Shown here: positions 1-8,097 of the stretch, piece after piece
Numbering within the stretch: the stretch's first letter is position 1
How the letters are laid out: every line of letters begins with the position of its first letter
From: M55B167 sp964406095
GTDB lineage: Bacteria; Verrucomicrobiota; Kiritimatiellia; RFP12; UBA1067
Direction: 5' to 3'
DNA length: 64,000 nucleotides
Assembly: GCA_964406095.1 (NCBI GenBank)
Contig: CAYOQJ010000057.1
Span: 1-64,000 of the forward strand
Notes under the pieces: model-generated
What the model was told of the DNA's origin: nothing
What the model saw: the letters and a program-made list of their open reading frames with translations, nothing else
The model's database searches: none
Translations under genes and position numbers: made by a program

Positions 1-2
1 TT

Positions 3-99
3 CTAAAGCTGCGGCGCAGAAAATACAACCAGATATTTCATGACCAGGGCTAGGCTCATTCGATGACATAAGTTTGGTTGCGGCTGAAAGCAGCTTTAG
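3..99. repeat. Spaced 10-bp inverted repeat
   Basis: The arms CTAAAGCTGC (3-12) and GCAGCTTTAG (90-99) are perfect reverse complements about 77 bases apart, just downstream of the stop codon at 115-117 of the minus-strand gene. A shorter hairpin GCTG-AAAG-CAGC followed by TTT sits at 83-97. Either could be part of a transcription end or a chance palindrome. No gene is visible in bases 1-114. Confidence 0.3.
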
Positions 100-114
100 A
101 GTAAGGGCAATAGA

Positions 115-1812
115 TCAAGCTGAGCTCTGAGCTGGAAAGACTGTTTCGAGTTGGTGCTGGCAGCGCAGGAATGTTGCTACCACCAGCGGATCGAACTGTG
201 TTCCACTGCAAAGCTTGATCTCAGCTCGCGCCTCTTCATAGCTACGAGGGTATGCGTAGAGTCTGCCCATACGCATGGCATCGTAGCTGTCGGCAATCGC
301 GAGGATGCGTGCTCCGAGGCAAATCTGTTCGCCTAGCAGCTTGCGCGGGTAGCCTGTGCCGTCGAATCGTTCCTGATGCGCGAGCACGATTTCTGCGATC
401 TCCCGAAATTCAGGATTTGATTTCAGGATGTCATATCCGGTTTGCGGGTGTTTTTTGACAATCTCCCACTCTTCCGAGCTCAGCACTCCTGGTTTGAGCA
501 GAATGGAGTCTGGTATTATGATTTTACCGATGTCATGCAGTAGCGCACCCTGTTCACACATTTCGATCTGAGCGTCGGAGAGAGCCATCGTGCGTGCCAG
601 AATGCCGACCAATTTAGATACCCGTCTGCTGTGTTCGCCGGTTGCCTTTTCGCGGGCATCAAGCATCTCCAACAGGGTGTTGAAGATATAGTTGAAATTC
701 TGAGTTTGCCAATTGAAAGCTGATGGAGGGATTTTGCTGTTTTCCAAATCAAAGCTGTCGTCTCTGTGCCAGAGCGTTATGGTGTTGCGTCCTTTGTGTT
801 TGGATTGATACAGCGCGCGGTCGGCTTTTTTAATCAGATTGTGCAGAGGTTTGGTGCGGATCGGCTTTTCACAGGCTGCGCCAATCGAGAGTGTGACCGG
901 CATACGCGTTTGTCCCGCCGAGAAATTAGTGTTGCGGATATCATTTAATATCCTGTTGGCGGTTTCGGCAACCGCCTCGCAGTCGTTGACCGGCATGGCA
1001 ATCACAACCTCGTCGCCACCATATCTGCAAATCAGATCAGAGACACGCAGCGTAGATTTAAGAATGGCTGCAAATTTGCGCAGCACGTAATCGCCGGCGG
1101 CGTGTCCATAGTTGTCGTTGATGATTTTGAAATGATCTATATCGATGATAATTATGCCGATCGACTTGTCTTCACGCTCTGCCACCGCTTTAAGCATACG
1201 CAGCTCTCGTTGAAAGCCACGGCGGTTGAGCAGTCGGGTGAGTGAATCCTCTTGTGAGAGATACTGCAGTTTTGCTTGGCTTTTTTCCAGTTCGCAGGTG
1301 GTCTGCTTGAGTTTGTTGCAGGTTTCCAGCAGACTCTGCTCCTTTTCCTTGAGAATCTCAATTGCCGCACACAATTCACGTTCGAGTTTTTTACGGTGGC
1401 TAATATCATAAGATATCTTGAAGTAGTGACTGATTTCACCTTTTTCGTTAAGGATTGGCGTTATTGAGGTCTGCTCCCAGAAACGTCCGCCATCTTTCCG
1501 GCATCCTTCACTTTCGCCGCTCCAGCTTTTACCGAGCAGGATATCCTGCCAGACAGATTCAATTGTGTTGTGACAGCACTCAGCGCACGTCAGTATGGAG
1601 ACATTTTTTTCTTTCAACTCCGTCAATTCATAGCCGGTCAGATCGGTGAACTTCCGGTTGACATATTCGATCTGTCCGTCGGCGTTCAGCAGCATGACCG
1701 GCATGGGGCCGTCGATTATCGCACTGACGATCAAGCCTGCCGAGGCCGCATCCATTTTCAAGAACCCCGGTATTTTATCTTTTATATCTGAAATGGTTTT
1801 GTTTTGTTTCAT
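115..1812 (-). CDS. PAS-GGDEF-HD-GYP cyclic-di-GMP turnover protein
   Basis: 565 aa, soluble, no signal peptide. Residues about 25-140 form a PAS sensor domain, 140-187 a short coiled coil, 190-347 a GGDEF diguanylate cyclase domain, and 370-550 an HD-GYP phosphodiesterase domain. The cyclase signature reads RYGGDEV (263-269), so the fifth motif position is Val rather than Phe; the metal and GTP residues are kept. The HD-GYP domain keeps HDIGK (426-430) and HQERFDGTGYP (479-489), so both opposing activities look possible. The start has AAGG about 8 bases upstream. It lies only 12 bp after the TPR/porin gene and is the last gene of the exopolysaccharide operon whose synthase has a PilZ c-di-GMP sensor, so it probably tunes that synthase. 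Which activity dominates cannot be read from the sequence. Confidence 0.88.
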   Translation of the reverse strand: MKQNKTISDIKDKIPGFLKMDAASAGLIVSAIIDGPMPVMLLNADGQIEYVNRKFTDLTGYELTELKEKNVSILTCAECCHNTIESVWQDILLGKSWSGESEGCRKDGGRFWEQTSITPILNEKGEISHYFKISYDISHRKKLERELCAAIEILKEKEQSLLETCNKLKQTTCELEKSQAKLQYLSQEDSLTRLLNRRGFQRELRMLKAVAEREDKSIGIIIIDIDHFKIINDNYGHAAGDYVLRKFAAILKSTLRVSDLICRYGGDEVVIAMPVNDCEAVAETANRILNDIRNTNFSAGQTRMPVTLSIGAACEKPIRTKPLHNLIKKADRALYQSKHKGRNTITLWHRDDSFDLENSKIPPSAFNWQTQNFNYIFNTLLEMLDAREKATGEHSRRVSKLVGILARTMALSDAQIEMCEQGALLHDIGKIIIPDSILLKPGVLSSEEWEIVKKHPQTGYDILKSNPEFREIAEIVLAHQERFDGTGYPRKLLGEQICLGARILAIADSYDAMRMGRLYAYPRSYEEARAEIKLCSGTQFDPLVVATFLRCQHQLETVFPAQSSA

Positions 1813-1824
1813 TTCAACCTTGGT

Positions 1825-4800
1825 TTAAAACTTGCGGGTCACGCCGATCATACCCTGTAGCCGTTCATAGCTGGGGCTTTGAGCCCAGCGGAGTTCACTG
1901 AGCAGCTCGATATTACGGGTTAAAGTCAATGTTCCGCGTCCGCGCGCGCTCCACACGAAATCCCAGCTGGTATCACGCTCCTTTGCATAACCGGCTTCGG
2001 CACTTACAAACCCTCTGAGACGCTGCCATTCGCCGCGCAGGGTTGCATGCAACATGTGCTGCTGCAACTCTTCGGGGGCCCAGTATTCCGGAGGATCGCG
2101 ATCGCTGTCGGCCACGCGAAAACGCCAGCCTACGCCGAGATAGGGCCACTCATTCACACGATACAGCAGACGTCCATCCAGCAGGGTTGTATCGTTGTCG
2201 TCATTGCGCATAATCTGCATTATGTCGGCGTACAGATCGAAAATGTCGATCAGACGCGAGTATGTTGAAAGGCGGTATGTATCCGCATGGATATCACGAC
2301 GCAGTGCTTCGACGGTTTCGATTTCATCGCGTGTGAAAGAGGGTATGATATAGCCGCTGAGCAGTGGATTCGGCAAGCGCAGCGCAACGGAACCTCCGAT
2401 CAAATCATCGACATCATCCATATCCAGCAGCCACAATGACCCTGTGAACCAGGTCTGAGGCGCTAGATAGGCCAGAGTGCGCAATCCGTAGCGGGTGCCG
2501 TATTCACTGCCGATATCATCGGTGCTCCAGCGGTTGCGATCCGCCAGTATTCCGAGACGGATACGTTCGCTGACAAACATGTCGGCGTTACCGCCATATT
2601 TGAAGTAATCACGATCTTCATTATCCTGCCATCCTGTGAGATAAAGGGTGATCTGTGATCGACGTTGCTCACGTACCCGTTCCAGTGCAGCGGGGATCAT
2701 GGTGTTTTCCGGGTCCAGTTGCTGTGCGCTCAGCAGTTTTGCCCGTGCGGTTGGCAGGTCGCCCTGCATATAGGCATTCATGCCCCAGTTGAAGTTGACC
2801 TCAGTCGGATCGGCGCCATGTTTTTCAGCCTGCTGGAAAGCGGCATGGGCATCCTCGTGCTGTCCGTTCCAATAAAGCGCCCGTGCACGCTCCAGCCAGT
2901 TCAGAGCCAGGGGATGATGGTTTGTCAGATACTTGGCAAGCTGATCGGTGCTCCACTGCGGCGGCACGCTACGGGCTGGTATACGCAGAGGATTGTAGTG
3001 TTCTGATTTGATCAGAAAACCACAACTGTCAAAATAGACTGCATGTGTAAAACTATGTGCGACACTGCTGTGCAGCAGATTGAAGCTGTTCGTGTTCATA
3101 TCAAGTGAAAGCTGACCGTAATCACCGCCGGGGTAAATCAGCACACGTTCGTCCCGGTTCTGCAGCATTTGGGATGCGCGTTTTAACTCTGCATCAATCC
3201 GGTTGCGGTACTCACTCTCTGTTTCGCTGTCCATCCCGGTATGCAAAGGATGGGTTAAGGGGTTGCCCAGAATCGACTCTTTATGATCGACCCGTTGCCG
3301 TCGGCCGCCGGGTATGCCGCCGCAGGCTGGTTGCCAGCGTTTGCTTGAGAGGATAGCACGGGCGGCGGCACTCAGCGGTTTGCCTTCGAGTGTCAGCTCA
3401 GGCATGATTGTATTACCGGCATAGAGCACAGCGGCGTGGTGCTCGCGCAAAACGGGGTCGATGGCTTCTATCACCCGGGTAGAGGGATCGATCAGAACCA
3501 TCATGACACGCAGTTGATCTTCTCCGGATGCGTCAATCTGTGTGAAGCGGTTGACAAAGGTGTAACCTTGTTCGGCGAGGTACTGTATGTGCTGATTGAT
3601 TTGTTTCACGGAGTTACGTCCTGCATACGGTGTTCCATCGGGTGAGTTATAAACCAGGATCGGCGTAACACCCTGTTGCAGAGTATCATTTTCTTTACGC
3701 AGGATTTTGAGAGCCTGGCGGTATTTCTGTTGCTCGGCCAGTGAGTTGGCGTAGTGGCGCCATACTTCGGCGTTATGCAGTTGAATCAATGTTCTGCGGT
3801 GAGCGAGTTCAACAGCCTGCTCGACAGCCGCTGATTGTGTGGCCGCGATGCGCAGTGCCTTCAAGGATGGAACAAAGTACGGATTACGTGCGAGCAGCTC
3901 GCTGTGGAACTGAATGAGCTCATTGGTGGCAGCCATGTTCTCCAGCATCCGTCCGGCCAGCAGAGTCATCGGAACATGGCCCGGATCCTGAATCAGAAAC
4001 TTACGTGCTGCAGTGAGAGTTGATTGAGCGTCAAGGCCAATTTGTTCCCGGCTTTCGGCAAATACTCTGAGCAGAGTCCGGGATTCTTTCAGCTTGAGAC
4101 CCTGATCGGCCCATTCGGCAGCCCGGCGATAATTTCCGCAAGCTGAAGCGGTTTCGGCAAGTGCTTCAAACAGTCGGTAATTCTGGATGCTTTCAGTTGC
4201 TTTCAGCAGAACTTCAATCGCCTGGTCGGGTTTGTCAAGTTTAACCAGAGTGCTTGCGGTACTGATGGTATAATAGGTTGATTCGGGATTTTCGCGTTGC
4301 AGTACTCTCCACTCTTGCAGTGCCAGGCGGTGATCACCCTGGGCGGTCAAAAGTTCAGCCAGGTAGGAGCGCAGAGTGGTTTCACCCGCCGTGACACGTT
4401 TGGCGAACCACTGTGTCTGCAGCTTTGCATCAGCGACTCTGTTTTGATTCAGGAGCGATATGAAGAGAAGCTTGCGCAGGGCAGGTTGATCAGGATTGAG
4501 AACAATGCTCTTCTGCATCAGATCAGTGGCTGCGGCGTGATCACCATTGCGGTCGGCGCGGATGCCCTGGATGCCCTTGATGACCGATGGATCAGAGGCA
4601 CGTTTTTCAAAGGAGTTTATCCATTTCAAAGGAGTTTTTTCTTCAACCTTCTCGGCCAGCAGCACCGCCCATATCCAGCAACTGTGGTCGGGGTCGCGTG
4701 CGAGCAGTTCACGATAGATGCGCAATGCCCGGGTATAATCTTCGCCGAGACGCAGTTTCGTTGCCGCGACTTCCAGAATCTCAGCGATCTGCCGGGTGTA

Positions 4801-6114
4801 GGGCTCGACGGAATTCAGTTTCACTTCAAGTTGTGCCAACAAATCCGGAGTATCTGTTTCGCTGGCATTCATTCGGAGTGTTTGCAATGCCAGCTCGGCA
4901 TTTTCAGTTGAGCATTTATCCGGCGCAGAGAGCAGTGGTGAGAGATACTGGCGCAGTTCACCGAATTTTCCGTTTCGAGCGCGGACGTAAGCCAGGTTTA
5001 CGCCGACAGAGGGTGTTCGGTTACCGTTTTGCCAGATGTAATCAAGTATGGGCAGAGCAGCTTTGACCCTTTTGTGGCGAACCAGCGCGATCGCCAGTTC
5101 GGCCGGGGAGCTCTGCGGATCAGTTTTGCGCATGAATTTCACAGCTTGTTCACTTTGATTCTCTTCTCCCAGTCGTGCGATAACCTGAAAGATCACCTTT
5201 TCGCGTTCATCCACACCGTCGTGTACAGCCTGCTTCAGGTGTTTCACGGCCGTTGCACGCTGCGAATCCTCCCACAACAACCAGCCCAGATCGCGTCGTA
5301 CGGCGTGGTCATCCGGACGTTGTTTTAAAACATTACGGTAGGCCACGATCGCTTGTGCACCGTTACCGCCTTTCTGATAGAGCAGGCCCAGAGTACGCCA
5401 GGCCGCAGCATCCGCTGGCTGATCCGCCACAATACGACGCAGTGCTTCAATGGCATCTTCTTCCCGCCCCAGCCGCGTCAATGCGTCAGCTAATCCGCGC
5501 CACGAAGCTGTATCGGAGGCATCAATTGCGACTGCGCGTTGCAAAGAGACGACCGCGCTGTCAAAATTTCGCATGGATGATTGCAGTGCTCCGAGTTCAC
5601 GCCAGACTGTGCGGTTTTTCGGTTTCAGTTGCACAATTTTTCTGTAGGCCTCTTCAGCTGCGACATACTTTTGTTCCTCCACCAGCCAGGTGGCCAGATC
5701 GCGCCAAGCTGAAGTCTCTTCCGGTTTGAGGTTGAGATAGTTCCGCAGTGCATCAACTGCCTGTTCGTGTTGACCGCACTGTCGGAGAGCAAGGGCAAGC
5801 CCACGCCAGGCGGTCTCATCCTTCGCGTTCATTTCGATCGTCCGTCTGAAGGCTTTGACCGACTCCTCCGCTTTGCCGCTGCGGTAGAGAGTTACGCCCA
5901 GCTGACACCAGGCGGGGGGATGCGCCGGATCCAGCTCAATCGCTTTTTCAGCGTGCTGCAGAGCTTGGCCGATTTTGTCGTCGGCTAGCGCGCTCTGCGA
6001 ATTTCTGAGCAACTGAGCCACGCTGACTGCCTCCTGGCCGTTCGCAATCCCGGTGAACGATCCGATTGCGATTTTAAACAATAGAGTGCATATTAAAGTT
6101 TTATATATTTTCAT
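1825..6114 (-). CDS. TPR and outer-membrane-barrel exopolysaccharide exporter with embedded NodB-like domain
   Basis: 1429 aa from the ATG at 6114, which has AGGA about 8 bases upstream and opens a signal peptide (MKIYKTLICTLLF, cleavage near residue 26). A longer reading to 6285 would overlap the preceding gene by about 160 bp and is rejected. Residues 30-810 are TPR helices. Residues about 815-1050 look like a polysaccharide deacetylase fold without catalysis: VLIDPST (873-879) stands where TFDDG is expected, and WQPACGGIPG (927-936) lacks the metal histidines. Residues 1060-1150 are more TPR. From 1153 to 1429 alternating strands end in RKF, with a terminal Phe typical of outer-membrane barrels. 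The architecture recalls PgaA, BcsC or AlgK/AlgE, so periplasmic scaffold plus export pore is the inferred role. The gap to the preceding gene is 13 bp. Confidence 0.75.
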   Translation of the reverse strand: MKIYKTLICTLLFKIAIGSFTGIANGQEAVSVAQLLRNSQSALADDKIGQALQHAEKAIELDPAHPPAWCQLGVTLYRSGKAEESVKAFRRTIEMNAKDETAWRGLALALRQCGQHEQAVDALRNYLNLKPEETSAWRDLATWLVEEQKYVAAEEAYRKIVQLKPKNRTVWRELGALQSSMRNFDSAVVSLQRAVAIDASDTASWRGLADALTRLGREEDAIEALRRIVADQPADAAAWRTLGLLYQKGGNGAQAIVAYRNVLKQRPDDHAVRRDLGWLLWEDSQRATAVKHLKQAVHDGVDEREKVIFQVIARLGEENQSEQAVKFMRKTDPQSSPAELAIALVRHKRVKAALPILDYIWQNGNRTPSVGVNLAYVRARNGKFGELRQYLSPLLSAPDKCSTENAELALQTLRMNASETDTPDLLAQLEVKLNSVEPYTRQIAEILEVAATKLRLGEDYTRALRIYRELLARDPDHSCWIWAVLLAEKVEEKTPLKWINSFEKRASDPSVIKGIQGIRADRNGDHAAATDLMQKSIVLNPDQPALRKLLFISLLNQNRVADAKLQTQWFAKRVTAGETTLRSYLAELLTAQGDHRLALQEWRVLQRENPESTYYTISTASTLVKLDKPDQAIEVLLKATESIQNYRLFEALAETASACGNYRRAAEWADQGLKLKESRTLLRVFAESREQIGLDAQSTLTAARKFLIQDPGHVPMTLLAGRMLENMAATNELIQFHSELLARNPYFVPSLKALRIAATQSAAVEQAVELAHRRTLIQLHNAEVWRHYANSLAEQQKYRQALKILRKENDTLQQGVTPILVYNSPDGTPYAGRNSVKQINQHIQYLAEQGYTFVNRFTQIDASGEDQLRVMMVLIDPSTRVIEAIDPVLREHHAAVLYAGNTIMPELTLEGKPLSAAARAILSSKRWQPACGGIPGGRRQRVDHKESILGNPLTHPLHTGMDSETESEYRNRIDAELKRASQMLQNRDERVLIYPGGDYGQLSLDMNTNSFNLLHSSVAHSFTHAVYFDSCGFLIKSEHYNPLRIPARSVPPQWSTDQLAKYLTNHHPLALNWLERARALYWNGQHEDAHAAFQQAEKHGADPTEVNFNWGMNAYMQGDLPTARAKLLSAQQLDPENTMIPAALERVREQRRSQITLYLTGWQDNEDRDYFKYGGNADMFVSERIRLGILADRNRWSTDDIGSEYGTRYGLRTLAYLAPQTWFTGSLWLLDMDDVDDLIGGSVALRLPNPLLSGYIIPSFTRDEIETVEALRRDIHADTYRLSTYSRLIDIFDLYADIMQIMRNDDNDTTLLDGRLLYRVNEWPYLGVGWRFRVADSDRDPPEYWAPEELQQHMLHATLRGEWQRLRGFVSAEAGYAKERDTSWDFVWSARGRGTLTLTRNIELLSELRWAQSPSYERLQGMIGVTRKF

Positions 6115-6127
6115 TGTGTAAATCCTT

Positions 6128-8086
6128 TCATTTCGTGGAAACCGAATCAATCCGTTGGATAGACCTTGGCGCTGATGAGCCTGAATTTTCAATAGATTCA
6201 ATCTGAGCCAGCCGGTAGGCTGGCACCGTGCGCAACAGAGTGTTGAGCACAAATTCCGTTTTCCTGGTGTCACCATTGATAACAATTACTTCATCGCGAT
6301 ATTGATTAGCGGTCAAAGCACCCCACTCCATTGCCTGGGCAGGATTCAGCAGGTGAAAAACACGGTAGCCGCGGGTGCGCAGCTCGTCTGCGATTTCCGG
6401 TAATACTCCTTCGAGCATTACGGCAGGAAGCAGCATTTTCAGATCGCGTTGCTGGAGCATCTCATCAATTTCGGCAATCCACCGCACTCCAGCCGGGCTG
6501 CTTACATCGTTTCCACCGCTCAGCAGCGGATATGTATGGATGCCTCTGACTGATGCATAGAGCAGGGTTTGTTCATCGACTCTGGAGAGTTCCGGTTTTT
6601 CGGCGGCTTTGAACCACTCCGGCACTATCGCCTGCAGTTCCTCTGGTCCGGCGGCTTTGATCTGATCCGGATGATCGGTAATCAACCAGCGTTCTGTGAG
6701 GGGTCGGGCACTGAAATCACCAGCTTCCACCACGCCTTGCTGAGCACCGATGCCCACTCGACCGCGCTGTGTGGCGGCAGAAAGCGGCAGGTTCGCAGCT
6801 ATCTGATTTCCGTCCAGCCACAGCCAGGCACGATTGTTACGTATAAGCAAATGCAGTTGATACCCGCCAGATTGTTGATCTGATGGTGTGGCACGCTTAC
6901 GATAGAGGGTGATCACACGATTGTCTGAACACTCCTGTACAGCTACTTCGTCATCTCTCAGAGTTACACGCAGCCAGGAGCGCGGCGACGAGGCGCGCGC
7001 GTAGAGGGATGCGATAGTTTTTTCAGTGCCCTGCATACGAACAGTCACCTCGCAGTCGCGCCAGTTTTCAGTACCTCGTAACCAGGCGGACGCATCGCTG
7101 TTGAGATGCAACTTGTTCCGGAGTATTTCGGCGTCGCCCTCAAATCTCCACTCCGCTACGGAACCGATTGATTTCATGGCAGTAGTGCGTGGTCGGTTTG
7201 AACTCAATTCCAGCAGCAGCTGTTCGGGAGTCCAGTTGCCGGGAACACGCAGCCTGGTCAGTGTCCAGGGGTCGCTACCGGGAGCGTTGAACGCATTGGA
7301 ACTTCCGATGAAAGCCAGATCAAAGTGACGTACTACAGCTTCACGATTTACCGCTTCGGCGAGTGTGTCCGCATGCACACTCTGTCCCGCATCGGCAAAT
7401 GGATAGAGATAGAGCGCAACCGGGGCGGCGGATGCCTCCCTGAGCAGGCAGGCTGAGCGTTTATAGTCAGCATCGATCCGTTCGCGGAATGCCTGTGTGG
7501 TTTCAAGTTGTCCATCTGCGTACAGTATCCGCTGCGTCAGAAAGCTCCGCTTCTCCTCCGGTGCGATACTCTCCGTCGCTGTGATTGCCCGGTGTCCCAT
7601 GCTGCCGATCCGCCACTGGGGCAGTTTGGTTATTCTGGCGATATCTTTTTTGCGCATGTAAAAACTGCCCCATTTGCTCATGACAGAGGTCGGTACTGCC
7701 AGAACAGCGGTGAAACCGGTGCGCTGGAGAATCGGAGTAGCCCGGATGAAGGCCTCTTTGCGTCCGCCTTCAAATACAATCAGGAGTGCCTTCTCCGGTA
7801 GCGGGGAACGTTCATCCAGCCAGGCTCGTATATCTTCCGGATGTACCGACTGGTAGCCGGCCTGGCGTAGGGCAGTCAACTGGAGTTCAAGTTGTTTTGC
7901 GGAGGGATAAACAGAATTACTCCTGCGTGTTATGCCGGGGTAGGATATCACAGTTACTCCATTCCAATTGCGCCAGTCAGCCGGATTGTAAGCCGGCTGG
8001 GGTGTCGGTCGTAAAATAATAAACAATACAAATGCGGCCAGAGTTGTCACAATCAACCATTGGACAACAAGCAGTAATTTTCTCAT
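6128..8086 (-). CDS. Membrane-anchored degenerate NodB polysaccharide deacetylase-like protein
   Basis: 652 aa with one N-terminal membrane segment (5-26) and a periplasmic body. Residues 43-300 follow the NodB deacetylase pattern: ISYPGI near 47-52, then LIVFEGG (102-108) where catalytic LTFDDG belongs, then WRIGSMGH (158-165) where GSHTxxH belongs, then a YPFAD segment matching the late YPYG motif. The catalytic Asp, metal Asp and first metal His are all replaced, so deacetylation is unlikely. Residues about 310-460 resemble a concanavalin-like (LamG/DUF1080-type) sugar-binding domain. Residues 463-625 weakly resemble a GH18-like barrel, which I could not confirm. It occupies the pgaB-like slot between synthase and exporter and may bind or guide polymer. 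Gaps of 11 and 13 bp indicate one operon. Confidence 0.65.
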   Translation of the reverse strand: MRKLLLVVQWLIVTTLAAFVLFIILRPTPQPAYNPADWRNWNGVTVISYPGITRRSNSVYPSAKQLELQLTALRQAGYQSVHPEDIRAWLDERSPLPEKALLIVFEGGRKEAFIRATPILQRTGFTAVLAVPTSVMSKWGSFYMRKKDIARITKLPQWRIGSMGHRAITATESIAPEEKRSFLTQRILYADGQLETTQAFRERIDADYKRSACLLREASAAPVALYLYPFADAGQSVHADTLAEAVNREAVVRHFDLAFIGSSNAFNAPGSDPWTLTRLRVPGNWTPEQLLLELSSNRPRTTAMKSIGSVAEWRFEGDAEILRNKLHLNSDASAWLRGTENWRDCEVTVRMQGTEKTIASLYARASSPRSWLRVTLRDDEVAVQECSDNRVITLYRKRATPSDQQSGGYQLHLLIRNNRAWLWLDGNQIAANLPLSAATQRGRVGIGAQQGVVEAGDFSARPLTERWLITDHPDQIKAAGPEELQAIVPEWFKAAEKPELSRVDEQTLLYASVRGIHTYPLLSGGNDVSSPAGVRWIAEIDEMLQQRDLKMLLPAVMLEGVLPEIADELRTRGYRVFHLLNPAQAMEWGALTANQYRDEVIVINGDTRKTEFVLNTLLRTVPAYRLAQIESIENSGSSAPRSIQRIDSVSTK

Positions 8087-8097
8087 ATCAGGCCTCC

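Noticed and set aside
4297..4911. 204-codon plus-strand frame within the TPR exporter
   Set aside because: Antisense shadow of a repeat-rich gene, no signal or family motif.
6115..6285. Longer N-terminus for the TPR exporter
   Set aside because: It would overlap the upstream gene by about 160 bp and bury the signal peptide; ATG 6114 has a good ribosome binding site.
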